DNA from: Prunella strophiata
Taxonomy: Eukaryota > Chordata > Aves > Passeriformes > Prunellidae
Length of the DNA: 64,000 bases
Assembly: GCA_036583965.1 (NCBI GenBank)
Contig: JAZBQD010000019.1
Location: 20,153,085 to 20,217,084 of the forward strand
Direction: 5' to 3'
The translations under genes were made by a program, and so were the position numbers. A model generated the notes under the pieces. It had not been told where the DNA came from. It worked only from the letters and a program-made list of their open reading frames with translations, and searched no databases. Below, in pieces: positions 26,246 to 38,708 of this stretch. Each line of letters starts with the position of its first letter. Positions within the stretch are counted from its first letter, which is position 1.

Positions 26246-29200
26246 TATGGACAACCACAGCTTTCAAGGTCTGGTGCATTCTACTCTTCACAAGATTTAT
26301 GTTACATTAAGCAATATAAGTGGTAAAAAATTAGATGCCAAACCACGAGAAACATTCTCTAGACACTCCCAGTAAATCCATGCCTCCAATAATCACTGCT
26401 AAATATAAGGAATACAGCAGCAAGATGGCTCAGCTACCCACTAGTTATTAGTAATTTTAGAAGAACTATTTCTGTGAAAATTGTCAAGAGGGTTTTATTG
26501 ATGGCTTGGCAAAAACAAACACTTATTGACTTCAAGAAAAACAAATTATAAAAATATTGCATCTACCATAATTTATCATCAGCGTGACCTCTCAGAAAAG
26601 TTAGCCAGACATCTAAAATTACTTCTCCTTTATTATGAAAGCTGTATTGTGAAATAATCCTTAAATTCATCTCCTTTCTCACCTATCAGTTTTTCTTGTA
26701 TTCAGAATTTTTGATTCCTCCTCTTCCCATTCCATGCTTCCATTCTGGTGAACTCAATAGTTTCTGTTCTCAACACTTGTGAGCACCCTTTTTCTAGAGG
26801 ACAATGTCATTTAATTGTTTTAGTCGAGACATAAAAGCAAGAAGGCCCCTTTCTTAAAGAGATTTGAAAGCCTCAGCCCTCAGGATGAGCATCTTGCAGT
26901 CATTTGGAAAATAAGACCTTTTGTTTGTTCTGGGAAAGGCAGAATCAGAGGACTGTACTTACAAGAGCTGTACTAAAAATCACTGGACAACATTAAATAC
27001 TTTGGTGGGGCTTTTTTCTGTTTGCTATCTGCAACTCAAAACTTTAAATGTGCAGGAACATGTTTAAATTATAGAAACTCCTGAAGGGATCCATGCAGAG
27101 AGTGCTTCCCAGTGCTTGGGATCAGGTTACAGCCATCAGGCTGGGAGACACTCCTGGTATCAACACTGTGTGAAAGAAAGTTCAGTAACTGAGAAGTTGA
27201 AGTGGAAGCAAAGATTGAAAGGCAAAGCAATAGCATTGTTAAGTGTCAGAAAAATTAGTCAAATATGGCCACAAATGTTGCTTTGCAGGAAGTACAGGAT
27301 TGCTGTCAGGAGTCTGGTCCCAGAAGAGAAGAGGATGGGGTAAGAGCAGAGAAAACAAAACCCAAATGACTGCTCAAAGGAGCAAGAACTGGGAATCAGA
27401 GATGACTGTCCAGGTCACATGGAAACAATGAACAGCACAAAGCAAGCTGATGGGTTTATTCTTACACCTATTTAGAGGTAGCAGATCACACAGCAGTTTT
27501 ATAGACCAGTTCTCAAGTGCTTAGGATTGTTGTGCTCTTTGCTGCCCAAGCCAAAGCTCAGACAGTGACAGAAGAGTTCAGTTGTCCAGCTGAAATCTAA
27601 CAGACTGATAACAACCTTTAAATAAATCCTACAACTTTCAGAAATGAACAGCAAACGCTGGTTCTTGTGACTTCATTTTTACTCAGTCATAACTGAAAAC
27701 TTCCTCCACCTCCCAAAAGAGGTTTTAGAGTCATGATCCAGACTTGAAAGTTGCAAAATGAATTGCTGTGGGATATGAAACTCAGTTAAGCATAACCAGT
27801 GCTTGAGACACCTCTGTAATTATTATATGTTTCCCATTTTGCGGCCCCAAATGAATGCAACTGACAATCTGCTAACAAATAAGATTTACTTAGCTTTTAA
27901 ATCCTGTTACATAGCATTTTTTGATTCAGTAATTCTGGGGGGGGGATAGGGGAAAGCCAGATTAAAATTTGTATAACAGCAAACAGCAGTTTCCTGACTT
28001 TGATTATAATGGACAAAAGGAGATTTTGGGATGCTGCAACTTCCCTATGCATTTTACACAGAGTATGAAGTGCTGGGAAGAACTGTGTTTGAAGGGCTAG
28101 GAGGAGATGCAGATCTATTCCCCAGATTTCAGTTCACTGCTTGTTCTGCCTAGAAATTTCTGAGAGGTGGTACTCTCTGCCTGTAAACTACCTGCCCTCT
28201 GTGGCCTCCCTGTGTGAAGCATGAACTTGTCTATTGGGACTGCTATCACCACTGCCTCAAATGGAATTATTCCATTTAGAATCTCTCATCCTCCCAGAAA
28301 CAAATGCTACAAGCATGATCTGCATGTAGGTGTAATTACACCTACACAGATACTAATCATAGATTAAACTAGACAGATGAATCATCAGAAGTCAGTACCC
28401 TCTATAAACACAGATATTTAATGCATAGATAGATGACTGGTAATTGTCTGCTGATAATCACTGTCAGTTTGATGCAATAGTATAAAGCTTTATTTTAGGC
28501 TCTAGCCAGAAGTACAGGATAATCTCAGACTTACCTAGCAACTTTTAGTGCAGAAAAAGGCAGGAAATCCTAATACAGCTGCTAGTTCATTACTACAGCA
28601 CAGGACAGAAAGCAATCTTTGTATCATAGACTGACAAAGGATAAGCTCTGAGAGGAAGTAAGGAGATCACAACACCCCCTGAGGGCACACCTGAGTTTGA
28701 GCAAAATAATTATTTTCAGCAGGGTTTTAAAATTGCATCTCCAACTTCAATTGAGTGCATCTTGATGTAACAGGAATACAGTTCAGAGCAACTCAAGCAA
28801 CGAAGTGCTAAAGGATGTTTCACATAGCCCTCATATCATGAGGAGACTTGCTAAGAACTCTGCTGGAAGGACTCAAGAAAGAGATGAGCAACTTTAACAA
28901 GATCAGGGTAAATGAAAGAAAAATTAAAAGAAAATAAAGAAGAAGAAAAGAAAGGCCAATGTAATAGAAATCTTTTCTGACTACAAAGACTGAAGAGATA
29001 AAAGGAGCTTCATGTGTTTTCTACCTTCTTGTTTTTGGACTCAGATGCATCTGGCACATCCTCTGCAAATGTCAGTGAGTCAGAAAGAAAATCAAAAGAA
29101 CCAGCTCTGATCTGGGCAGTGTGCTTTTGAAAGGGACACTTCTGCTAAGAGTGTAATGTGGCACATCAGGCCACCTGGATAATGAGGGGCAGCAGATGAG

Positions 29201-32200
29201 AAGGAGGATGAATTATGTCAGCTCCTAAATGAGAAGGCTGATGGCAGAAATAAGTCCATTTTGCTGGAGCTTTCATTAGGAATCATTTGTGTAAAACCAT
29301 TTTGGGCCTCTACTTGGGAGCACTCTTTTCTGTACAGAATGGGTGCTGTTGGACATGAAATTTCAGGAAGGTGATCTCTGGCTTGGAGGCACAAATTACC
29401 AAACTCTCACCTAAAAACATTTCCAGAAACCTTGCAAAACACTAAGCTCAAGTCCATTTCTGTCTACATTTTCCTAGACCTTCCCAGAATATTATGAAGT
29501 TAAAGGGAATTATCTAAGTACTATGACTTATGAATTGCATCTAAAAATGTTGATTTTTCTTTTAGGATTGTTAAGGGATTCAAGAATTGCTTCTGATATC
29601 CAGAGATTTTTTTGTTATACAATTTTAACAAGGAAATGATATTCATATACAAATATAATGACAAATGTGATTTTTCTAGCGACATTAAAAGAAAAAAGAA
29701 AGACATTAGTAATAATTTAACAGAATTTTAAATAAACTTTTGAGATTTTGTTGAAAAGCTTTAGACAGCAAGTGTCCAATAGAAGTTCAGGAGAAAAGTG
29801 GACAAGTGCTGTTATTCTAATCAGAAAATAAAGGCCTCAACAGAGCAAGTTGAAAATATCATAAAAAGGAATAGCCATGGTCTCTTTCATTTACCGTTTA
29901 GCAACACATTCCCTTGACATATTTACTATTACTGTGAAATAAAACAGGATGAATGTGTAATCAAGAACAACTTAGCTTGTGATAAATAAGAATTCATACT
30001 TTAATGCTATTGCTATTGTTTTTCTCATTGAATTTTGTGGTTTACTTCCACAAATACTCATGTACTCATATGAACATTCAGATTATTCAAAGTGCTGAAG
30101 GATTTGAAAAGCATAATCTGATTTAATTTATAAATAATCAATGAAATTTAAATAGCTAAATAACAAATACAGAACTATATTAAGTCTTTTTAATTAGAAA
30201 TGCACTTGGTGAATTTGGTGAACTAATTTACAAACTGGGCATTGCCATGTTTTTCATTAAAACAAGTTCTCCGCTGGCTGATCATTATTTAGAGCATGTG
30301 ACAAACAGGACAAGAAAGAGGACCAGTCAAGTCAGGTAATGTCAAGCACCAGCATTACATTTTGACCAGTGCTTGGACTAGTTCTACTATTTGATTGCCT
30401 CCAAAAAAATTAGGTTCTTTTTCTCATGAATATTTATATTATTCTGCTACCAAGTTTCACTCAGAACTACAAACGGAAATGTTGGGGAGAAAATCACACT
30501 TGAAAACAAAGCCATGAATGATGCTGTTTCAAAGCCAACCAGGAATGAAAGAAAATCAAAGCAAGTCTGTTCTAATGAGATTTCTCCTCTGAAGATTTTT
30601 GGATGCACTTGGATACACCTTTGAACCCTGCAGGGTTTATCTATTGGGAGATGAATTGCTGGGCAATCCTCTTATGTTCACAGGTCCAAGTTATGACCTG
30701 GAATGCCTTGTTGTGCTAGAAGTGATAAAGCAATGAAACTGGATAGCTTTAAAGAATTAAAAGGTTGGAACTGAACCAGGAGGAGAAACACAAGATAATT
30801 AATTGGAACCCATTAAATTTTTCAGGGTGCTTGGTATCATATCTCAAATGCAAAGCAAAAGATAAGTGTTTCACATTATAAATGAAGGTGCAATCTGTGT
30901 TTATCTAGATGCATCCACATCAATGCTGGCTTTCATCTGAGGATGCATAATTGAGATGGCAACAGAATGACAGAGAGTCCTTAATTTGAGTTGTCCAGGG
31001 CAGAGTGAATTGTTGGACATACACAGTTTTGCAAAGAGAAAAATGCTTTGCTGGCTGACAGCTTTTAAGCACAGCTGCTTTCTGGGAACTAGGGAATTGC
31101 ACATTTTGCTGTAGCTTTGATATGTTGCCACTTTAGTCCTTTAAATCTCTGTCCAAGACAGTAAAGATTTGTGAATGAAATAGTCTAGGAATATAGTTCC
31201 AGAACACATTTTTCCTGTCTTAGAAGAGGAATAAGGTACAACATGAGGACAACCTGTTAACCAGAGTCCCTGGTAATATCAAGGAGTCATGAGTCCCACA
31301 GATGGTTCAAAAGTCTGTCCTTATTCTGACCCAAAAGCTCCAGATGAAAATAACTCTACTGAAATTTATTATGGGGATTTTGGGGACTAATGTGTATTGA
31401 GATGGAGAGAAAGTTTGAAGAAATTTGGGCATACAAATTTGGTTTTACAGGGCTACCAACACTCAAGCACAAATTTGTTCTATGAATAAGGGCTTCTAGG
31501 AGGGAGGGAAATTTCTCCATCACCTGTATTCTTTTCTCTTCTGGGTGACAGTAGGAGATAGCCCACAGCAGCAGAGAAACGCACAGCAGCATACCTGGAA
31601 CATGGGACTGATTTGCAGTTCCCATGAAGACAAGCACAGTTACTAAGTCATTGAGAGAGAAGGGTCTTTTCTCTAAATTTTTCTTTGAAATTTTGCCAGC
31701 CTTCTTATTTTTCAAAAGAGTCATGGTGTTCAAATCAATGCAATTCTGGTTCTTACAATTCCAGATCCAGATGAAGTGGTTTTAAGAATTAATTCTATCA
31801 CTGCCTCCTCATTGCAATGAATGAAGGGAAACAATTAAGGGCAGAATCTGCTTCATTGCTTGCAAAGCTCAAGGGCTTTCTGCAAAGAAATTCAGGATTG
31901 TGTTAGCAAAAAAAAAATGAAAGAGCCAGTCTGGCTTCTCTCTTCTGTGTATTTGCAAGCATTCTTCCTATGTACACATACTTCCTTTGCTTGCTAAAAC
32001 AACCCTTCCCATTATTATCAACCTTGCCTTCCTGAGCAGCATCCTGTGTTTGCTGAGCCAAAGACAGTGTGCTTTGAAAGCAATCCTGCATTTCTAGAGT
32101 AGACAGGGATTGGTAGCATTTACATAGATCTGTTTGGACAAAGAATGTCATATGTTACTTCAAAGACAGCAGTATTTCTTTTCTTCCAATGTTTTCCCCA

Positions 32201-35200
32201 TATGTTACTTCCCAGAAATTTTTAAGGTCTAGAACACAAGCCAAGAGCTGCTTTTACTTGGTTTTCAGCAGCAATTTCATATATTTATTAATTAGAAGTG
32301 GGAGAAAAAATAATCCAGACATACTATTTGGGTTTTTACATTCATTCCTGTGACTGTGGGCAGGATTCAGAACAAAATTAACTCACAGAAGCAAGCCATA
32401 AGGGAATCAGAAAAACATACCTTCTTCCAAAGCTTTTAAACATTATGGGTGAGAGGTTCTCTGAAACCTCTGTTCATTTCATCAGACCATGCCAAGCAGA
32501 AAGGCTTTGCAGAGGATCAGTAGAAGGTCTTAGGTCCTTAATTAGCTCAATGGATTTTTGCAGAGAGATGAGCAAGGGCCAGAAGGATGCCAAATGGGAG
32601 CAGTGGCCAGGTGGATGATGCAATTAGGCTGACAATACAAAACTCAACACCAAGTCAGACACAAACAATTGTTGTATTTATCACACAGAACAAAGGCAAC
32701 AAACAACTGGAAGGAACCACAAGCCCTGATGTAAGACATGAAACTGGATGATGGTAAACATTGAGGAAAACATAAAAGCATAGTAAGCATGACTGGACAT
32801 TGCACTGAACAGGATGAGCTGGTCAGAAATGATGGAGAACACTAAAGAGAAAGTGATATGGAAAAAATTCCAGTTCATGTCAAATCGGAGGCAGAAATAT
32901 GCAAATCAGTAATCCTATGTGGTGGCTTTATTTACTAGAGGGGGAAAGTGATATTGGCAAATACAAGGCTTGATGTCAATCAGAAAAAATATGAGTTAAT
33001 TAATATCATACATAAAACACCATGACAGATAACATGATCTTATTTGCTAGGTAGGTGATTTTCTAGGGAAATTAGGGAAAATCTAAACCCCACTTAAGGA
33101 AATTGATCAGCATGGTCTAAGATGAAAAATTATTATTTAATATGCAGAAAATACAGAAGAACTGTAAAATGGGTTAAAAGCTTCCACTATAAGGGGAAGA
33201 TTGCTGGTGATTACAGTTCTACAGGAGTCTAATGTAATATTTGAATTAACAGGACATAAAGAAAAGAAAGTTATTTTCTAATGCCAAAAATGGAAGAATT
33301 GTCAGCATAAATGAAAACTGGGGGTGGGGGTTTAATAGGAAGATATGCTGCTGATAAGTTCCAGAAGTGTTGAAAAAAGCAGTGTTTCATAGCACTATGC
33401 TTCTAGGCCCTGTACTAGAATTACAATTTCTGTTATTAAGGGGAGAATCATATTTTTAAACAAAGAGAAAAGCACAACAGTTGTGAAGTGTTACCAGTGT
33501 AAATATCAAGACATGTAACTCTGAGCATGACAAGTTTAATTCATGGTATGTACATGGTAAAGTATTTCCAGTGAAACAGACTGGTATTGTACATTTACAT
33601 CATAAAAGGCTACACCAGAAAAATGTGATTCTATTCAGTCTTGTTTGAGAAAAAAAAAAATTACATAAATTTGATCAAAGAGTATTCCTGAAGGGAAGGG
33701 AGCAGTTTTTTAAGAAAATGGCAACTGTTTGTCCCAGCAAAGCGTGCATGGATGGAGCGTATGACTGCTCTTGTAAAAATAAAGGAGAAAAATTAATTTT
33801 TAAGCTCAATATAAAGGAAAACAAATATATTTACAAACCAGGAACAAATACAGTTATTCTAATCTCTAAAGCAAAGATTACAATAAAAATTGCCTAGTTT
33901 TATGACAGAGCTAATATATGAAAAATATTTTGCGAAGGACTTCAAAGACCAAGTATCTGGTCTTTGTCCTTGCTTGGGTGTGCCACACTGCTCCTCCATG
34001 GCTCCAGTGTATGTTCTCCACAGTTTGCCAACAGACAACAGGTAGGCAGATGCTCTCTCACATTGAGCCTGGGCCTGTTGCAGTGGCTGTGATCAGTTCT
34101 GTGATCAGGATCCTCTCATCATGAAAATAACCTTTTGTCAGTCCTCCTTTATATATATGTACTTATTTATTTGTTTGTTTGTTTGTTTATATAAATAAGG
34201 AGTTAATAACTAGCCATTGTATAGAAATCAGTTTATAAATAAAATTTAGTATTTCTTACTAAGAGATATTCTTGAGTGTAAGCAGGGAAAGGACTACACT
34301 GGAATCAGCACTGTGCTCTTCCTTAGAGTCACCAGAACCCAACATGAGACAAATATCTCCATCAAAAACCACAGGAACATGAAATTTTAATATTTGGAAG
34401 AACACAAATCCATCCAATCCCAAAGAACAGGCTCTGACTTCAGCTGAAAGGCTGTTTCTGCAGCTGAGGGTCAAGGGCACGCAGCTGAGCAGCCTGGGTC
34501 CCTCCCAGTAAAAGACTTAACACTGTGCACTGCTCTGGGCACAGTGGAATTGAGACTGATGATTGCCTGCTAACTCCACTGACTCAGTGACAGCACACTT
34601 GAAATTTTTATTATCTGTTTCCTGGTACATTAACTGGGCTGACTTATACCCCAAACTGCCATAGCAGTAAGAAAAGTTCTCATGGCCATTATAAACAGTT
34701 GCATTGAATTCTTACTCATTATTCCTTGTGAAAGAAAACCACTATGCCTGGATTATTGCAAATCAGTCTCCATTAAAGCAGTTCTGTGTGAGTCACTGTC
34801 TGTGTCAGTGGATCTCCAAACAGCTCTATAAAAATCTCCATGGAAATAAGGCTCCTTAACACTGGGAGAATGTGAGCTGCAGAGAGCTCTGTCCCACAAA
34901 TCCTTCTTGCCATGTGAGCATGGGGTAAGTGACCTCAGACAGCAGCATGGAAGCTCCCTTCTCAGTAAGTGTATTAAGCATATTCACCTTAGCAGTGATG
35001 CCTATAGGGAGCCAGTGTGTTCAGGAGATGATGTATTGTTATCTGCTGGAAAAAATGGAGACTACAAATCTCAAGAAAAAAACAAATTGATTAGATGCAG
35101 AAAGCATGAAAGTGCAGTCAGCATCACAAGCACCTCTGAGTTTCCTGAGGCAGGCTTAGTTTCTCACAGTAGCTGCTTTTTATGGCTCCAGTATGACAGT

Positions 35201-37621
35201 CTGGTGTGTATGTACTCTTCCTCTGCACTGTGTTCTGACTCAGAGAGGTGACATGATGTCAACATAAATTTTCTAGAAGCTGTGTTTCAGGCTTTGATCC
35301 CTGACATCCTGACCAGAAAAACAGGAAGCTTCACCTCTTCATTTCCTCCCTATACAGTGTGGTTATCTTATTCACAAAAACAGATGAAATTCAGATACAT
35401 ATACTGACTTGTACTGAGTCTCATACAGAAGTGATCAAAGAGTACTATGTGTCAACATTTATCTGATGAGGATGTTGCATAGGAAAAGATTTGTTGTTTT
35501 AAAGTCAAAAGTTCCACAAAGTAGAAAAACTTCTGTTAATAACTGTAATATAAACACACACCTTCTCTTCACTTTCTCTTTTCAATGAGGTAGCAGAAAA
35601 CCTATAATGAATTCAAAAATGTCATTTTCTTGGTAGAGACCTAAATCCTGAAAGGCACAATCAGGACAGAGAGCCCAAAAAAAAAAGGAGGCATTCCCCT
35701 CAAAAGAATCAAATGTCTTTAAAATCACCAGTGCTTTGATAAGACTAGCTGGTAATGCAGTTGCAAGTTGCTCTTGTCCTTTTTTTATCTTATTGCTGTA
35801 TTATGCATATATTGATATCTGAGACTTTTCTTACATTTTCAATTTCTAGAGACCTCAAATCCCTAAGGCTTTCTAGAGGATAAAAAATAGAGTGCATTTT
35901 TTTGCATGATGAATTTTTCTGAGTATTCCTGCTAGTGAGAATATTCATTTGCTGTAGTAAATCAAGATTCAGATTTTGGGATTGGTATATCAGCCCAAAA
36001 TTTCAGGATCTAGGCACCTCTTTCCTTATCATTTTTTAGAAGTGTTATCTCTTTTCACCCACAGACATAACTGTTCCCTATTTCCTGCATCATATCATAG
36101 TCAAGCTGCTGCACAGACAGGCTGTAAGATCCACCTGACTGCTTCACAATGCTGTTAAAAAGGGTATTCACCCTCTGTCTATTGTCATCTCTCAGGAAAA
36201 GTTTTTCTTTATACAAGTCAGCCCCTTCTTTCTCTTAGTAAGGAGGAAGAACCATATTCAGAGAGGGTTCCAGGCCACCATGGTGCACAAATATCCATGT
36301 TTCCTTCAATTTATGATTCTTTATTAAACCCATCTGATGAGTCCATATCACTTAGGGTTCAAGGACTACTAAAGAAGAATTATTTGTCAACCTGCTTGGG
36401 AATCATCCAATTAAGAGGTATCTAATTCAAATATAAATCATATCCCTCTTGGTTCATCTCTGAACTCTTCACAATATGGCATCTGCACTGATGCACAAAA
36501 ACAGCAGCAGAGCTGACAGTTGTGATAGATCCTGTGCATGAGGAGTGGATGCAAACTCAACAGCTCTACCATTCAGTAGTTACATGCAGAATAACAGATG
36601 AGATGTCTAAGGACTCTTAGAGGGATTTGATCAGAGTAAAGGATGCAAGGCAGGAGAATTCTCCATTTCTAAGTGGTGATCTCACAGAAGCTAGCTGGCT
36701 AATTAGCTAGTCAGATAACATGACATTCAGCTAACAGGCAGACCACAAGGTAAAGAGCTACAATAGCTACATTAGATTCCTTCTGTCAGAATAACACTCA
36801 CAACTTCCCTGAACTGAGGGTGCTTAGAACTGCATGCAGATATTGTCTCTCCTGAAATTTGCAAAATCAAGGTCCTAAAGTCTCTAAAAATTCTTTGAAA
36901 AGTTAAATTTTCATTGCCCTCTCACCTTCTAAGTGACCTCACCTAGCACCATATGGAGCTGTGACTTACCACTTGAAAGAACACACAGTGTTTTCATATT
37001 CTACACCTACTACATACAGCAAAAACACTGCTTAATAATGTCACTAAACTCTGTAAAATTCTTACTTAGTTGAACAATTATTTTAATTAGACAGAAGGTT
37101 AATTCAAATACCCTTTACTGTGCTGACTTATTTGGTAGTTCCTGATTCCACAATTCCTATAACACACCATTTCTTCCCAATCAACATACATTCCAACATA
37201 ATTGGAGGGTGAAGAAATATGTGAAAATTATATTAATTGAAAAGCATTTTCAAAGGCAGTCAGTGCTAATGAGACTAACCAGAAAAGTATATCCAGCTAT
37301 AAAAGTAAAATAGCAAGATGCTTAACCCTTTGCTAAGGATGGTAATTAGCAGGAAGGTTAGGCTAAGTATTAATGAGGTAGCATTTTTATTTCATTGAGA
37401 TTAAATTTAACAAGGCAATTAGTATAGGCTAGGAAGGAACAGTTGCTAAATACCATCCACAGCAACATGAAGAGGCAGATACAAAATACACCACTAGGAA
37501 AATATAAAGGAAATAACAGTTACATGTGGAAACCTGTGTTATGGGATACCTCTGGGTATTTTAAGGGTATATGAATGATTAAAGAGGCCAAATCCTGGAT
37601 CTTGTAATCTGAAGTCACTTT
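26246..37621. other. Unique non-coding stretch
   Basis: About 11.4 kb with no recognised gene or dispersed repeat. Small features are a run of eight G at about 27940, a TTTG/TTTA simple repeat at about 34163-34195, and a short near-palindrome around gctaattagc at about 36691-36713. The segments at about 30180-30320 and 37050-37400 are AT-rich and homeodomain-site-rich (TAATTA cores) and could be conserved enhancers, but this is speculation. Open frames, including the 125-codon minus frame at 31356-31733, lack any recognisable domain. Confidence 0.55.
34163..34195 (+). repeat. Short (TTTR)n simple repeat
   Basis: TTTA units pass into four TTTG units and back to TTTA, flanked by TATA-type dinucleotides. 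It is a minor simple-sequence repeat. Confidence 0.8.
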
Positions 37622-38362
37622 ATAGAATCACAGAATCACAGAATGGGAAAGGTTGGAAAGGACCACTCTGTGTGTTCACTCCCTGCTCAAACTGGGTCAT
37701 CCTAAAGCATGTGGCACAGGATTACATCCTGTTCTTGAAGAGATTCTCTAGTGAGGGAGGCTCCACAATCTCTCTGGACAATCTGTTCCAGAGCCCAGTC
37801 ACCTGTGCAGTAAAGAAATTCTTCCTTATGTTCAGGTGGAATTTCCAGTGCATCAGTTTTTAACTGCTGCCTCTTGTCCTATTGCTGGGCACCACTGAGA
37901 AGAGCCTGGGTCCATATTCTTGGTATCCTCATATCTCAGTCACCTCTTTTCAAGGCTTAACAGGTCCAGATCCCTCAGCCTTTCCTCATGAGAGAGATGC
38001 TCCAGTCCCTTAATCATCTTTGTTGCTCTCCACTGGACCTGCTGCAGGAGCTCCCAGTCTCTCTTGCACTGATGAGCCCAGAGCTGCACACAGCTCTCCA
38101 GCTGTGGCCTCACCGGGGCTGAGCAGAGGGGCAGGATCACCTCCCTTGACCTGCTGGCAATGCTCTTCCCAGTGCACCCCAGGACACCACTGGCCTTCCT
38201 GGCCCCCAGGACCCACTGCTGGCTCAGGGACAACTTCTTGTCCATGAGGAACCCCAGATCTGTCTCTACAGACCTGCTTACAAGGAGGTCAGAGCCCAGC
38301 CTGTACTGGTACATGGGATTATTCTTCTCCAGGTGCAGGACCCTGCATTCACCTTTGTTGAA
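37622..38362 (-). mobile_element. CR1 LINE, 3' part with degraded reverse-transcriptase C-terminus (minus strand)
   Basis: The plus strand starts with CR1 tail octamers (atagaatcacagaatcac) and continues as the reverse complement of a CR1 3' UTR and the end of ORF2. Translation on the minus strand gives recognisable CR1 pieces: FNKGECRVLHLEKNNPMYQY, LGFLMDKKLSLSQQ, SRSREVILPLCSAPVRP and the terminal GLEHLSHEERLRDLDL. These belong to the region downstream of the reverse-transcriptase active site. The element continues at 38537-38708 on the other side of a nested insertion. The 249-codon open frame across the whole block (37940-38689) reads through the insertion by chance and is not a functional protein. 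Confidence 0.95.
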
Positions 38363-38536
38363 TTTTAGATGGAACAGGCTGCCCAGGGAAGTTGTGGAGT
38401 CTCCCACTCTGGAGACATTCAAAATCCACCTGGATGAGTTCCTGCATAACCTGCTGTAGGTGACCCTGCCTGTGCAGGGGGTTTGGATTAGGTGATCTCC
38501 AGAGGTTCCTTCCAATCCTAATGATTCTGTGATTCT
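38363..38536 (+). mobile_element. Nested CR1 3' end (plus strand) inside the minus-strand CR1
   Basis: This 174-base segment runs opposite to its surroundings. On the plus strand it encodes the end of a CR1 ORF2 (RWNRLPREVVESPTLETFKI, then a stop at about 38457). It continues with the CR1 3' UTR (gcagggggtttggattagg, tctccagaggttccttccaa) and finishes with the tail octamers (attctgtgattct). Immediately left and right of it the minus-strand CR1 sequence is interrupted and then resumes. It is therefore a later, strongly 5'-truncated CR1 copy that landed in the older one. Edges are accurate to a few bases. Confidence 0.88.
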
Positions 38537-38708
38537 CTGCCCATCTCTCCAGCCTGTCAAGGTCCTTCTGAAGGGCTGCACAGAATTGTGGAGTATGGGC
38601 TGCTCCTCCCAGCTTTGTGACATCAGCAAAGTTACAGAGGAGGCATCTGCCCCTTTATTCAAGTCATTGATGAATAAGTTAAACAACACTGGCCTCAGTA
38701 TTGGACTC
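38537..38708 (-). mobile_element. CR1 LINE, 5' remainder of the interrupted copy (minus strand)
   Basis: Continuation of the minus-strand CR1. The minus-strand translation contains LFNLFINDLNKG, which is typical of the segment just before the reverse-transcriptase active-site box. The active-site box itself is seen as FADV (codons at 38619-38630) in a different frame, so there is both a frameshift and loss of the second aspartate of the usual FADD. The element breaks off near 38708, consistent with 5' truncation. Confidence 0.92.

Noticed and set aside
31356..31733. 125-codon minus-strand frame
   Set aside because: Composition is random, with no domain and no splice context.
37940..38689. 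249-codon minus-strand open frame as a protein-coding gene
   Set aside because: It is made of degraded CR1 ORF2 pieces and runs straight through a nested, opposite-strand CR1 insertion. The active-site box is out of frame and altered.
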